Shown here one piece after another: positions 36,609 through 46,097 of a DNA stretch of 64,000 bases (its first letter is position 1; the number at the start of each line of letters is the position of its first letter). Source of the stretch: an uncultured Sulfitobacter sp. GTDB lineage: Bacteria; Pseudomonadota; Alphaproteobacteria; Rhodobacterales; Rhodobacteraceae. Below the pieces are notes generated by a model. That model saw nothing but the letters and a program-made list of their open reading frames with translations, was not told the DNA's origin and did no database searches. The translations under genes were made by a program, and so were the position numbers. Location: positions 434,001-498,000 of the forward strand of contig CANLOQ010000003.1 in assembly GCA_947492925.1 (NCBI GenBank), given 5' to 3'.

Positions 36609-37484
36609 ATGAGCAGTCACATGGACACAACGCGCAGCCCCCTTGGCGCGCTCAAATTCATTGGGGTGTCGGCCCTCTCGATCGCGCTTCTTGCGGGCTG
36701 CGACGAGAATGGACAGTTCAGCCTGCCGTTGCCGCAGGGAAAGGCCTCTGCCAGCACGGCGGGCACGACCAAATCCACCAAGTTGGTCGAACGCGATGTC
36801 GAGGCACCCGAAGTCTTTTCAGCCACGGATCAGGGTCTTTGGGACGGACGGCCCTCGCTGGGCGGTGTTTGGGTCGCGCATCCGGATGTCAGCGAACCCG
36901 AGCGGGTGATCATCCGCAACGAGGCGAACGGGAAATTTGTCATTGGCGCGCTTTTCCGCAAAGAGCGTGATCTGCCGGGGCCAAAGTTACAGATATCTTC
37001 TGATGCGGCGGCAGCGCTTTCCATTCTTGCCGGTGCCCCTGCGCCGCTGAACGTCACAGCCCTGCGCCGCGAGGAAGCGCCCGAGATCGCCGAACCGGCG
37101 CCGGAGCAGACCGATACGGTTGCGGCCCCCGCCGAGGTTGCCGAGACCACGCTTGACCCCATCGCCGCTGCCGGTGCCGCAATCGAAGCGGCCCCTGTTC
37201 CGACCGCGCCAACACCGGCACCTACCGCGCCGAAACCCGTGGCATCTTCGCTGTCCAAACCGTTTGTCCAGTTGGGCATTTTCAGCGTAGAGGCCAATGC
37301 AAACCGCGTGGCCAAGCAGATGCGCAGCGCGGGCATGATCCCAACGGTCAAAAAATCGCAGATCAACGGCAAGCCCTTCTGGCGCGTGGTTGTTGGCCCT
37401 GCAACCAGCAAGTCCGAACTGAACAATCTGATCAAAGCCATCAAGGCCGAAGGCTTCTCTGATGCCTATGCGGTCACCAATTGA
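36609..37484 (+). CDS. SPOR-domain lipoprotein
   Basis: A 291-residue protein with a lipoprotein signal (LSIALLAGCDENG, lipobox L-A-G-C). The middle is a low-complexity Ala/Pro/Glu linker (about residues 150-215). The C-terminal ~75 residues form a SPOR domain (KPFVQLGIFSVEANANRVAK, FWRVVVGPATSKSELN), which binds denuded peptidoglycan at division sites. ATG 36609 is chosen over an earlier ATG at 36564. The carboxypeptidase gene follows after 17 bases, so both probably act on septal peptidoglycan. Confidence 0.85.
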   Translation: MSSHMDTTRSPLGALKFIGVSALSIALLAGCDENGQFSLPLPQGKASASTAGTTKSTKLVERDVEAPEVFSATDQGLWDGRPSLGGVWVAHPDVSEPERVIIRNEANGKFVIGALFRKERDLPGPKLQISSDAAAALSILAGAPAPLNVTALRREEAPEIAEPAPEQTDTVAAPAEVAETTLDPIAAAGAAIEAAPVPTAPTPAPTAPKPVASSLSKPFVQLGIFSVEANANRVAKQMRSAGMIPTVKKSQINGKPFWRVVVGPATSKSELNNLIKAIKAEGFSDAYAVTN

Positions 37485-37501
37485 CAGGAGCTTTCTGCCC
37501 C

Positions 37502-38656
37502 ATGATCCGCCTCTTTGCTGCCAGCCTGGCGCTGATCGTCTCGACCCTGAACGTCGCTGCCTTTGAAACAAAGGCCGGTGCCGCATACGTCCTGGACCAG
37601 ACCACCGGGACGGTGCTTCTGGCCAAAAACGCAGATGAACCCCTGCCGCCTGCGTCGATGTCCAAGCTGATGACGCTTTACATGGCGTTCGAGGCCGTCT
37701 CGACCGGGCGGCTTGAGCTGGACCAGCAATTGCTGGTGTCCGCAGATGCGGCGCGCTACGGCGGCTCCACCATGTTTTTACAGGAAGGCGAGCGTGTCTC
37801 TGTCGAGGATTTGCTGCGCGGCATTATTGTGTTGTCTGGCAATGATGCCTGCGTGGTCATTGCCGAGGCGCTCTCTGGCACCGAAAGCCGGTTCGCGCGC
37901 GACATGACCATGCGCGCCCAGCAGATCGGGATGACAAATTCCACTTTCATGAATTCCAACGGCTGGCCCAAGCCCGGGCACCGCATGTCGATGCGCGATC
38001 TGGGGCTGCTGGCCAACCGACTGATCAGCGACTTCCCGCAGTTTTATCCAATGTTCGCAGAACGCGAGTTCCTGTTTGACGAAAATGAAAGCGCTAACCG
38101 TTTCAACCGCAATCCGCTGCTGACGCTGGACATTGGCGCGGACGGGCTCAAGACCGGCCACACCAGCGAGGCCGGGTATGGCCTTGTTGGAAGCGCAAAA
38201 CAGGGTGACCGACGGGTGATCTTTGTGATCTCGGGTCTTCAGACCGTGGCGGACCGTGCGCGCGAATCCGAAGCCATTGTGAACTGGGCCTTCCGGCAAT
38301 TTGGACAACGCACGCTTGGCACCGCAGGTACTCAATTGGCCGAGGCACCCGTTGCTCTGGGCACGCAGCCGACAGTGGGGCTTGAGCTTGCCGAAGATCT
38401 TTCGGTACTGGCCCCGATCACGGTTGGCAATCCCGGACTGACTGGTGAAATTATCTTTAATGGCCCTTTCCGGGCGCCGGTCACCAAGGGAGACGAGATT
38501 GCCGAACTGGTGCTGACCCGCGAAGACCTGCCAGAGGTCCGCGTGCCACTGGTCGCGGCACAGACGGTGGCGTCGGGCGGATTCATGGTCAAGGTCACAG
38601 CGGCCGCGCGCCACTTGTTTGAACGCCTGAACGCCGGTCCGCAGGACGCTTCGTGA
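37502..38656 (+). CDS. dacC: D-alanyl-D-alanine carboxypeptidase (PBP5/6, DacC type)
   Basis: A 384-residue penicillin-binding protein that trims the terminal D-Ala of peptidoglycan side chains in the periplasm. The signal peptide is FAASLALIVSTLNVAAF. Catalytic motifs are S52-M-S-K55, SGNDA and KTGHTSEAG. A C-terminal beta domain (from GLELAEDLSVLAPI) and a short amphipathic tail follow, as in DacA/DacC. ATG 37502 has AGGAG upstream. Its last bases overlap the GTG start of tmk. The symbol is by family habit; dacA would be equally acceptable. Confidence 0.88.
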   Translation: MIRLFAASLALIVSTLNVAAFETKAGAAYVLDQTTGTVLLAKNADEPLPPASMSKLMTLYMAFEAVSTGRLELDQQLLVSADAARYGGSTMFLQEGERVSVEDLLRGIIVLSGNDACVVIAEALSGTESRFARDMTMRAQQIGMTNSTFMNSNGWPKPGHRMSMRDLGLLANRLISDFPQFYPMFAEREFLFDENESANRFNRNPLLTLDIGADGLKTGHTSEAGYGLVGSAKQGDRRVIFVISGLQTVADRARESEAIVNWAFRQFGQRTLGTAGTQLAEAPVALGTQPTVGLELAEDLSVLAPITVGNPGLTGEIIFNGPFRAPVTKGDEIAELVLTREDLPEVRVPLVAAQTVASGGFMVKVTAAARHLFERLNAGPQDAS

Positions 38657-39282
38657 GCGGCAAAGGCCTTTTCATCACCTTTGAAGGCATCGACGGGTCC
38701 GGCAAATCCACGCAGGCGCGCCTGTTGGCAGATCACCTGACTGCGCAGGGCCGTGATGTGGTGCTGACGCGCGAACCCGGCGGGTCCCCGGGGGCCGAAG
38801 AAATCCGCGCATTGGTGTTGCAGGGCGATCCCGACCGCTGGTCGGCACAGACGGAAATTCTCCTTTTTACGGCGGCCCGGCGCGACCATATGGAGCGAAC
38901 AATTTTACCGGCACTGGAGGCGGGCAAGGTTGTGATTTGCGACCGGTTTGCGGATTCAACCCGGATGTATCAGGGGCTGTCACGCGGTGACCTGCGTGGC
39001 GACGTGGATGCGCTGCATGCCCGAATGATCGGGGTAGAGCCGGATTTGACATTGTTGATTGACATGGACCCGACGCAGGGGCTGTCACGCGCGCTGTCTC
39101 GGCAAACCAAGGAAGAGCGGTTTGAAGAATTTGGCGAAGCGCTTCAGGCGGCGATGCGCGCGGGTTTTCTGGCACTGGCCGAGGAGTTTGCCGCACGCTT
39201 TAGGGTGATCGACGGCGCGCGTGCCATTGACGACGTTGCCCGCGACGTGCAGGCCATTGTGCAAAAGCGGCTTGCGGCCTAG
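38653..39282 (+). CDS. tmk: Thymidylate kinase
   Basis: A 209-residue kinase converting dTMP to dTDP. The P-loop is FEGIDGSGKSTQ, the DR(Y/F) region reads VICDRFADSTRMYQG, and the TREPGG block (LTREPGGSPGAEE) is present. The LID-type region (SRQTKEERFEEF) lacks the extra basic residues of some E. coli-type enzymes. It starts with GTG overlapping the dacC stop (GTGA). tmk-holB adjacency is usual in this group. Confidence 0.95.
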   Translation: MSGKGLFITFEGIDGSGKSTQARLLADHLTAQGRDVVLTREPGGSPGAEEIRALVLQGDPDRWSAQTEILLFTAARRDHMERTILPALEAGKVVICDRFADSTRMYQGLSRGDLRGDVDALHARMIGVEPDLTLLIDMDPTQGLSRALSRQTKEERFEEFGEALQAAMRAGFLALAEEFAARFRVIDGARAIDDVARDVQAIVQKRLAA

Positions 39283-39309
39283 GCCCCCGCGCGTGCTAAA
39301 CCCCCGGAC

Positions 39310-40422
39310 ATGAGCGATGATATCCCACAGCCCGACCGCGTCGAAGGTGCGCTGCACCCACGCGACACCCCTCGCCTGATCGGGCAGGACACGGCAGAGA
39401 CCGCGTTTCTGGATGCCTACAACAGTGGCAAGCTGCACCATGCCTGGATGTTGACCGGGCCGCGCGGCGTGGGCAAAGCCACACTGGCCTGGCGCATTGC
39501 GCGGTTCCTTTTGGCAACACCCTCCGATGATGGTGGGATGTTCGCTGCACCCTCTCCTACCACGCTGGACATCGATCCCGAACATCCGGTCGCCCGACGC
39601 ATCGCAGCGGGGGGTGAAGGGGCGCTGAAATCAGTCACGCGCACCCTTAACCCCGATACAAAAAAGATGCGCAAGCAGATCGTTGTCGATGACATTCGCG
39701 CGCTGAACGGTTTTTTTCAGATGTCAGCGGCGGATGGTGGCAGGCGCGTGGTGATCATTGATGATGCCGATGAGATGAATTCGAACGCCGCAAACGCGCT
39801 TTTGAAGATGCTGGAAGAACCGCCCGAACGTGCCACGCTTTTGTTGCTCAGCCACCAACCCTCAAGCCTTTTGCCCACCATACGGTCACGCTGCCGCACC
39901 CTTCGTCTGACCACCCTGTCGCCTGACCAGATGGCGCAAGCGCTTGACGCCTCCGGGGTTGAGACAAAAGGCGATCCAGCAGCTCTTGCGGCCCTGTCTG
40001 GTGGGTCTGTCGGGGGCGCGCTCCGGATGTCGCTTATGGGTGGGCTCGCGATGTACGGTGAAGTGCTGGCGTTGATGTCCGCCGCGCCGCGCATGGACCG
40101 GGCGCGCGCAATCAAACTGGCAGAGGCCGCTGCCCAACGCGGCGCAGAGGAAAAGCTGATCCTCTTGTTTACACTGATTGACCTGATGCTGGCGCGATTG
40201 GCGCGCACCGGCGCGATGGGCACTGCCCCGGACCCGCAAGCCGCCCAAGGCGAGGCAGAGATCATGGCTCGCCTGTCGCCCGGTCCGCAACAGGGGCGCA
40301 AATGGGCGACACTGGCGCAGGAGGTTTCAGCCCGTGCGCAACACGCCATCGCGGTGAACCTTGACCCTGCCGCACTGGTCCTAGATACCCTGCAACGGAT
40401 GGGCGATTGCGCGCCCCGCTAG
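39310..40422 (+). CDS. holB: DNA polymerase III delta' subunit
   Basis: A 370-residue clamp-loader subunit. The degenerate P-loop is LTGPRGVGKATLAWR, the second motif is VVIIDDADEMNSNAANALLKMLEEPP, and the SRC motif is PTIRSRCRTLRL, all characteristic of delta'. It has no clear zinc-binding Cys cluster, as is common in alphaproteobacteria. It follows tmk by 27 bases, and tatD follows after 15 bases. Confidence 0.93.
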   Translation: MSDDIPQPDRVEGALHPRDTPRLIGQDTAETAFLDAYNSGKLHHAWMLTGPRGVGKATLAWRIARFLLATPSDDGGMFAAPSPTTLDIDPEHPVARRIAAGGEGALKSVTRTLNPDTKKMRKQIVVDDIRALNGFFQMSAADGGRRVVIIDDADEMNSNAANALLKMLEEPPERATLLLLSHQPSSLLPTIRSRCRTLRLTTLSPDQMAQALDASGVETKGDPAALAALSGGSVGGALRMSLMGGLAMYGEVLALMSAAPRMDRARAIKLAEAAAQRGAEEKLILLFTLIDLMLARLARTGAMGTAPDPQAAQGEAEIMARLSPGPQQGRKWATLAQEVSARAQHAIAVNLDPAALVLDTLQRMGDCAPR

Positions 40423-40437
40423 CAATTGCAGGCAGGC

Positions 40438-41244
40438 ATGACCGACACACCTCAGATCACAGATAGCCACTGCCACCTCGATTTTCCCGATTTTGACGGA
40501 CAATTGCCCGACATCATCGCCCGCGCGGCAGATGCTGGGGTCACGCGGATGGTGACGATCTGCACAAAGATGCGCAATCTGGACGCCGTGCGCGCCATAG
40601 CCGAGGCGCATGATCCCGTTTTTTTCGCCGCTGGCACCCATCCGATGTCCGCCGCCGCAGAGCCGCTTGTGAGTGTCGACACGTTACTGGCGCTTACCGA
40701 ACATCCCAAGATGGTCGGGATCGGGGAAACCGGTCTGGATTACCATTATACCGCCGACAGCGCTGAAATCCAGAAAACCTCTCTGCGCAACCACATAGAG
40801 GCCGCGCGGCAAAGTGGTCTGCCGCTTATTATCCACGCACGCGACGCGGATGATGATATGGCCGCGATCCTCAGCGAGGAGCATCGCAAGGGCCCCTATT
40901 CCTGTGTGATGCATTGTTTTTCGTCGTCACAGGCGCTTGGCCGTGCCGCGCTTGATCTGGGGTTCTATCTGAGCATGTCGGGGATCACGGCCTTTCCAAA
41001 ATCCGGTGAGCTGCGCGACATATTTGCCGCCGCCCCGGTCGAACGGATACTGGTCGAGACCGATGCACCCTATCTTGCCCCGCCGCCACAGCGCGGCAAA
41101 CGCAATGAACCTGCCTTTACTGCGCACACCGCGCGGCGTGCGGCAGAAACCTTTGGGATGGAATATGCTGCCTTTGCCGCCCAGACGCAGGCAAACTTTG
41201 ACAGGCTATTTACCAAGGTCGCTGCTTACGAAAGTGCTGCCTGA
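40438..41244 (+). CDS. tatD: TatD-family metal-dependent DNase
   Basis: A 268-residue TIM-barrel hydrolase. Metal-binding blocks are DSHCHLDFPDFDG at the start, VGIGETGLDYHY, PLIIHARDADDD, HCFSSS and LVETDAPYLAP, in the order expected for TatD/YcfH proteins, which act as 3'-5' exonucleases. ATG 40438 is chosen. It overlaps the downstream MBL gene by one base. Confidence 0.92.
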   Translation: MTDTPQITDSHCHLDFPDFDGQLPDIIARAADAGVTRMVTICTKMRNLDAVRAIAEAHDPVFFAAGTHPMSAAAEPLVSVDTLLALTEHPKMVGIGETGLDYHYTADSAEIQKTSLRNHIEAARQSGLPLIIHARDADDDMAAILSEEHRKGPYSCVMHCFSSSQALGRAALDLGFYLSMSGITAFPKSGELRDIFAAAPVERILVETDAPYLAPPPQRGKRNEPAFTAHTARRAAETFGMEYAAFAAQTQANFDRLFTKVAAYESAA

Positions 41245-42044
41245 TGGCTGAAATGCGCGTCACCATATTGGGTTGCGGATCATCCGGCGGGGTGCCACGC
41301 CTTGGCGGTCATTGGGGGGCTTGCGACCCGGCAGAACCGCGCAATGCCCGGCGGCGCTGTTCGGCCCTGGTGGAGCGTGTTACCGATGCCGGCACGACAA
41401 GCGTTCTGATAGACACGTCCCCCGACATGCGCGCGCAATTGCTTGATGCAGGTGTCGGGCGGCTGGACGGCGTGCTTTACACCCATGCCCATGCCGATCA
41501 CGTACACGGTTTGGATGATCTGCGCATGATCGTGATCAACATGCGCGCCCGCCTGCCCGTCTGGGCCGATGCACCGACAAAGGCAGCTCTGCTGGAGCGT
41601 TTTGGCTACGCTTTCATCCGGCCCGAAGGATCTATGTATCCGCCAATCCTTGATCTGAATGATATTGATGGCAACGTCAGCGTGGATGGCCCCGGTGGCG
41701 TGCTGACCTTTACGCCGTTTCTGGTCCATCACGGCGGGATGGACGCGCTGGGATTTCGGGTCAACGATGTGGCCTATCTGCCGGATGTGGTGACCATTCC
41801 TGATGAAGTCTTGCCACACCTAGAAGGCCTGAAGTGCTGGATCGTCGATGCCCTGCGCCGCGAACCACATCCAACACACAGCCACCTTGACCAGACGCTC
41901 GGCTGGATTGCACAAATGAGCCCCGAACATGCAGTTCTGACCAACATGCACAACGATCTGGACTACCGGACCCTCGCCGCTGAAACGCCCGATCATATTG
42001 ACCCAGCCTATGACGGAATGGTCCTTACCTTCCCGCTGCCCTAA
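41244..42044 (+). CDS. MBL-fold metallohydrolase, PhnP-like
   Basis: A 266-residue metallo-beta-lactamase-fold protein. The N-terminus ILGCGSSGGVPRLGG and the metal site THAHADHVHGLDD (H-x-H-x-D-H) match the PhnP/RNase Z-like branch, which cleaves cyclic phosphodiesters. It is regularly placed after tatD in Rhodobacteraceae, so a nucleic-acid or cyclic-nucleotide housekeeping task is more likely than phosphonate use; no phn genes are near. Further His ligands lie at LVHHGG and HPTHSH. Confidence 0.85.
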   Translation: MAEMRVTILGCGSSGGVPRLGGHWGACDPAEPRNARRRCSALVERVTDAGTTSVLIDTSPDMRAQLLDAGVGRLDGVLYTHAHADHVHGLDDLRMIVINMRARLPVWADAPTKAALLERFGYAFIRPEGSMYPPILDLNDIDGNVSVDGPGGVLTFTPFLVHHGGMDALGFRVNDVAYLPDVVTIPDEVLPHLEGLKCWIVDALRREPHPTHSHLDQTLGWIAQMSPEHAVLTNMHNDLDYRTLAAETPDHIDPAYDGMVLTFPLP

Positions 42045-42086
42045 CCCAACTGCCGCCGCGGTTGCGGCCAACCGCAAGGCCCGCCC

Positions 42087-43016
42087 GTGCAAACGCTTAT
42101 TGATGTCATTCTGCCGGTCTTTCTGGTCATCGGCTTTGGCTACGTCTCGGTCTGGCGCGGTTTGTTTCCGGTGGATGGCATCGACGGTGTCATGCGTTTT
42201 ACCCAGAGCTTTGCGATCCCCTGCCTGCTGTTTCAAGCCATCGCGAACATCGACATCGGGGCATCCTTCAGCCCGCTTTTGCTGATCAGTTTCTACACCG
42301 GTGCCGCAACATGCTTTGCGCTTGGCATGGTGGGCGCGCGGGTGTTTTTCAAACGCGACTGGGAAGACTGCGTGGCCATCGGGTTCTGCTGTCTGTTTTC
42401 GAACTCTGTGCTGCTGGGCCTGCCCATATCGGAGCGCGCTTTCGGTGCCGACGCGCTTTCGGGCAACTACGCAATCATCGCCTTTCACGCGCCCTTCTGC
42501 TACGGCCTTGGCATCACAGTCATGGAAGTGGTGCGCAACAAGGGGCAATCATTTGTCCATCTTGTTCGTGCCGTGGGCCGAGCGATGTTTCGCAATGCGC
42601 TGGTGCTGGCCATCCTTGCGGGCTTCGCGGTGAACCTGAGTGGTCTAAGCCTCCCTGTCGCCGTGAACGATGCCCTTTCGCTGATGGTGCGCGCCGCATT
42701 GCCTGCAGCCTTGTTCGCCCTGGGCGGGGTATTGTTTCAGTACCGCCCCGAAGGCGATATGAAGGCGATTGCAATGGTCTGCGTGATCGGCCTGCTTATC
42801 CATCCGGCCCTGACCTGGAGCATGGGCAGCATGGTGGCGCTGGACAATGACCTGTTTCGTTCTGCGGTGCTGACCTCTGCGATGGCACCGGGGGTTAACG
42901 CCTATATTTTTGCGAACATGTACGGACGCGCGCGACGGGTTGCGGCCTCTGCCGTGCTGATTGCAACGGCAAGTTCGATCCTGACCATATGGTTCTGGCT
43001 GGGTGTTCTGGGCTGA
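42087..43016 (+). CDS. AEC-family transporter (auxin efflux carrier type)
   Basis: A 309-residue membrane protein with about ten helices, beginning DVILPVFLVIGFGYVSVWRG and showing the AEC N-terminal block FAIPCLLFQAIA and the C-terminal PGVNAYIFANMYG. Bacterial members export or import malonate, malate or other acids. It starts with GTG 42087, some 40 bases after the hydrolase gene. The substrate is unknown. Confidence 0.82.
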   Translation: MQTLIDVILPVFLVIGFGYVSVWRGLFPVDGIDGVMRFTQSFAIPCLLFQAIANIDIGASFSPLLLISFYTGAATCFALGMVGARVFFKRDWEDCVAIGFCCLFSNSVLLGLPISERAFGADALSGNYAIIAFHAPFCYGLGITVMEVVRNKGQSFVHLVRAVGRAMFRNALVLAILAGFAVNLSGLSLPVAVNDALSLMVRAALPAALFALGGVLFQYRPEGDMKAIAMVCVIGLLIHPALTWSMGSMVALDNDLFRSAVLTSAMAPGVNAYIFANMYGRARRVAASAVLIATASSILTIWFWLGVLG

Positions 43017-43025
43017 CCGGCGGAC

Positions 43026-43412
43026 CTAGACATCCGCCTCATCAAGCACACGCTTGGCCACGCGAAAGCACTCAATCGCCTGCGGCACACCGCAGTAAAT
43101 GCCGATCACGTGGATGATCGCGCGTATTTCATCCTTGCTGACACCGTTGCTGATCGCCCCTTTCAGATGCAGTTCCCATTCGGTCATCTTGCCCAAAGCA
43201 CCGATCATCGACAGGTTCATCATCGACCGGGTTTTCGCATCTATCACGTCATCGCCCCAGCCAAAGCCCCAGCACCACGCAGTCATCGCCTCCTGGAACG
43301 GACGGGTAAAATCATCTGCGGCGGCAAGGTTCTTTTCAACGTATTCCGCGCCAAGTGTCGCTTTGCGTTGCTCCAACCCCTTGCGAAAGAGATCCTCGTC
43401 AAAACTGCTCAT
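43026..43412 (-). CDS. Carboxymuconolactone decarboxylase (CMD) family protein
   Basis: A 128-residue all-helical protein of the CMD/AhpD superfamily: FTRPFQEAMTAWCWGFGW, SMMNLSMIGALG and AIIHVIGIYCGVPQAIEC match the gamma-carboxymuconolactone decarboxylase signature. The C-x-x-C of AhpD is absent. No other protocatechuate genes are near, so the real substrate is open. It is convergent with the AEC gene, ten bases apart, and divergent from the AI-2E family gene. Confidence 0.82.
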   Translation of the reverse strand: MSSFDEDLFRKGLEQRKATLGAEYVEKNLAAADDFTRPFQEAMTAWCWGFGWGDDVIDAKTRSMMNLSMIGALGKMTEWELHLKGAISNGVSKDEIRAIIHVIGIYCGVPQAIECFRVAKRVLDEADV

Positions 43413-43613
43413 ATACTGTCCTTTCCTTGCCCTTGGGCCTGCTTCCCTCTGCGGTCGGGGGTTTCACCGTTTGAATACCGCAAGGGGCGCGCTTTGACCA
43501 AAGGGATTTGCTGCAGCAGTTCCCTTGCAATGCCATCCGTCCAATTGCCTTTTGCGGAACCAAATCCCGGCACGAATGTTATACACTATTGCAAAGCAGT
43601 GCCGGGGGGCGAC

Positions 43614-44711
43614 GTGGACAAGACGAAATCGATCGAACGCTCCCTACGCATTCTTGTGATTATCTCGCTTTTTGCCACAGCCTACTTTGCGCGGGATTTG
43701 ATCCTGCCCATCATGCTGGGTTTTTTGATGGCGCTGACGCTTAGCCCCGTGTCGCGCACACTGTTCCGCCTTGGCATCCCCCATGCGGTCTCTGCCGGCC
43801 TGCTGGTCTTTGCTGCAGGTGTGATCATCCTGCTCATCGCCGCTGGCTCTGCCGGGACGGTGGCTGTGTGGAGTGATGAACTCCCCCAGATGGGTGCAGA
43901 AATCCGGGAAAAGCTCAGCATCATGTCGGCAGCCGTGGAAGAGGTACGCTCGGCCACCAATGAGGTGGAAAGCCTTGGCACCGGAGGCGCGGAAACCCGC
44001 GAGGTTGTGGTCAAACAGCCCGGGCTGCTGGACTCAGCCTTCGACACCGTAACACGGATCGGGGCGACCCTTGCCGTGACACTGATCCTCGCGCTTTTCC
44101 TGTTGTCCTCGGGTGAATTGTTCTATCGCAAGCTGGTGCAGGCGTTTCAAACGATGGAAGGCAAGAAGCGTGCGCTGGCCACGGTCTATACGATTGAGCG
44201 GCAGGTTTCACGCTATCTGCTTACCATTACGGTGATCAACACCTGTCTGGGCCTGTGCCTGTGGCTATACCTTGCCGCACTTGGCATGCCGAACGCCTAT
44301 GTCTGGGGCATCGCGGCCGCGCTGCTGAACTTCCTCCCTTATCTGGGAGGTTTTATCGGAACGGTTCTGGTCGGGGCTTTTGCCATCGTGACATTCGACG
44401 GGCTGGGGTACGCGCTGCTGGCACCGCTGGGCTATCAGGTTCTGACGGCCCTTGAAGGGCAGCTTGTCACACCGTGGCTGATTGGCCGCCGTCTGGCGAT
44501 GAACACCGTTGCAGTTTTCCTCACGGTTGTGTTCTGGGGCTGGCTTTGGGGTATTCCAGGTGCGCTGGTGGCGGTGCCGTTTCTGGTGGTGTTCAAAGTC
44601 ATCTGCGACAACTTTGAACCCCTGCACACCATTGGTAATTTCCTGTCCGGCGATGACCGCGACAACACCACCGACAAGGCGGCACCATCGCAGCCTCTAC
44701 CCCGCCAATGA
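43614..44711 (+). CDS. AI-2E family transporter
   Basis: A 365-residue membrane protein with the PerM/TqsA layout: two N-terminal helices (LRILVIISLFATAYFARDLI; LPIMLGFLMALTLSPV), a third helix and a soluble stretch around residues 85-145, then helices ending with FLPYLGGFIGTVLVGAF, the G-x-L-x-x-I-P-Y-x-G-like block, and VAVPFLVVFKVICDN. Members export autoinducer-2 or exchange ions; the role here is unknown. GTG 43614 is taken as start; ATG 43530 in the same frame would add 28 residues. Its end overlaps the convergent TRAP permease gene by 15 bases. Confidence 0.78.
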   Translation: MDKTKSIERSLRILVIISLFATAYFARDLILPIMLGFLMALTLSPVSRTLFRLGIPHAVSAGLLVFAAGVIILLIAAGSAGTVAVWSDELPQMGAEIREKLSIMSAAVEEVRSATNEVESLGTGGAETREVVVKQPGLLDSAFDTVTRIGATLAVTLILALFLLSSGELFYRKLVQAFQTMEGKKRALATVYTIERQVSRYLLTITVINTCLGLCLWLYLAALGMPNAYVWGIAAALLNFLPYLGGFIGTVLVGAFAIVTFDGLGYALLAPLGYQVLTALEGQLVTPWLIGRRLAMNTVAVFLTVVFWGWLWGIPGALVAVPFLVVFKVICDNFEPLHTIGNFLSGDDRDNTTDKAAPSQPLPRQ

Positions 44712-46097
44712 CGGCAGCCAAAGGACAATGCCCGGAAAGGCGACCAACAGCGCAATCGTGATCCCGTCAGCAATAAAGAACGGAAACACACCGCGAAACA
44801 CATCCTGCACGGCCAGATCATCACGCACGCCGGCCACAACAAAGCAGTTCAGACCGATGGGCGGCGTGATCAGACAGAATTCCGCCATTTTAACCACCAG
44901 AATACCGAACCAGATCGCGCACATCGGCCCGGACATGCCAAACGCACTATCCGCAGCCGATACCATTTCGCCGCCGTTCAAAGCCATGACCGCCGGGTAG
45001 ACCACAGGTAGGGTCAGCAACAGCATCCCGATGGCGTCCATGAACATGCCCAGCACGGCATAGGCCAACAGAATGCAAATCAGAATCGTCAGCGGGGCCA
45101 TCTCAAGCGAGGTGATCCATGCCGCAAAGGCATCGGGCAGTTCCGCAAACCCCAGAAACCGCACGTAGATCAGCACGCCCCAGATGATCGTAAAGATCAT
45201 CACTGTCAGCTTTGCCGTCTCCAGCAGCGCCTCTTTCAACTGGGTCCAGCGCATGCCCTTGTAGAGCGCCATCAAGAAAACGATGAACGCGCCAACGGCA
45301 CCGCCTTCAGTCGGTGTGCCCCAGGCATCACCGAACGGGTTGTAGACAAAAAAGATGATGATCACGACCACCGCCACAATAGGCATTGCAGGCGGCAGGG
45401 ATTCAAAACGCTGTCGCCAGCTGAACCCGGTGACAGGAGGGCCAACCGTTTTAAAGACGACCGCCAGCCCGATGATCAGCGATGCGTAGACGATGGCTGA
45501 AAAGGCTCCGGGCACAAAACCTGCAAGCAGCAGTTTGCCCACATCCTGTTCGACGATGATGGCGTAGATGACAAGGATCGCGGATGGCGGGATAAGGGAC
45601 GCCAGCGTGCCCCCAGCGGCCACAACACCTGCGGCGAATTGCTTGTTATAGCCCACCTTGAGCATCTCGGGAATGGCGATGCGGGCAAAGACCGCCGCCG
45701 TGGCAACGGATGCGCCAGAGACTGCGGCGAAACCGGCAGTGGCAAAGACGGTAGACACCGCAAGCCCCCCCGGCACCCAGGCAAACCAGCGTTTGCACGC
45801 CTCAAACAGCGCCGTCGTCAGCTTTGCGTGATAGGCCAGATAGCCGATCATGATGAAAACAGGGATCAGTGACAGCACCTGCGCCGACACTTTGGAGTGC
45901 GGCGTAAGCCCGGCAATCTTGACGCTGATCTCGACCGCTTTCCAAAACCGCTCCGGATCGTAGTCAAAGCCATTCCAGCGAAGCCAAACAAGCCCCACGA
46001 AGCCCGCCAGACCAGCGGCAAAGGCCACCCGCATGCCAAGGATGACCATCACAAGCATGCCGCCCGAGACCCAAAGGCCGATTTCAATCGGTTCCAT
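44697..46097 (-). CDS. TRAP transporter large permease subunit (DctM type), second system
   Basis: A 466-residue protein with many transmembrane segments, starting MEPIEIGLWVSGGMLVMVILG. DctM blocks are SLIPPSAILVIYAIIV, GMFMDAIGMLLLTLPVVYP and ITPPIGLNCFVVAG. ATG 46097 gives an ATGA overlap with the small permease stop. The longer open frame reaching 46280 merely runs through the upstream gene. It probably works with the binding protein encoded at 46840-47859. It is not closely similar to the DctM at 17.4-18.8 kb. Confidence 0.9.
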   Translation of the reverse strand: MEPIEIGLWVSGGMLVMVILGMRVAFAAGLAGFVGLVWLRWNGFDYDPERFWKAVEISVKIAGLTPHSKVSAQVLSLIPVFIMIGYLAYHAKLTTALFEACKRWFAWVPGGLAVSTVFATAGFAAVSGASVATAAVFARIAIPEMLKVGYNKQFAAGVVAAGGTLASLIPPSAILVIYAIIVEQDVGKLLLAGFVPGAFSAIVYASLIIGLAVVFKTVGPPVTGFSWRQRFESLPPAMPIVAVVVIIIFFVYNPFGDAWGTPTEGGAVGAFIVFLMALYKGMRWTQLKEALLETAKLTVMIFTIIWGVLIYVRFLGFAELPDAFAAWITSLEMAPLTILICILLAYAVLGMFMDAIGMLLLTLPVVYPAVMALNGGEMVSAADSAFGMSGPMCAIWFGILVVKMAEFCLITPPIGLNCFVVAGVRDDLAVQDVFRGVFPFFIADGITIALLVAFPGIVLWLPSLAG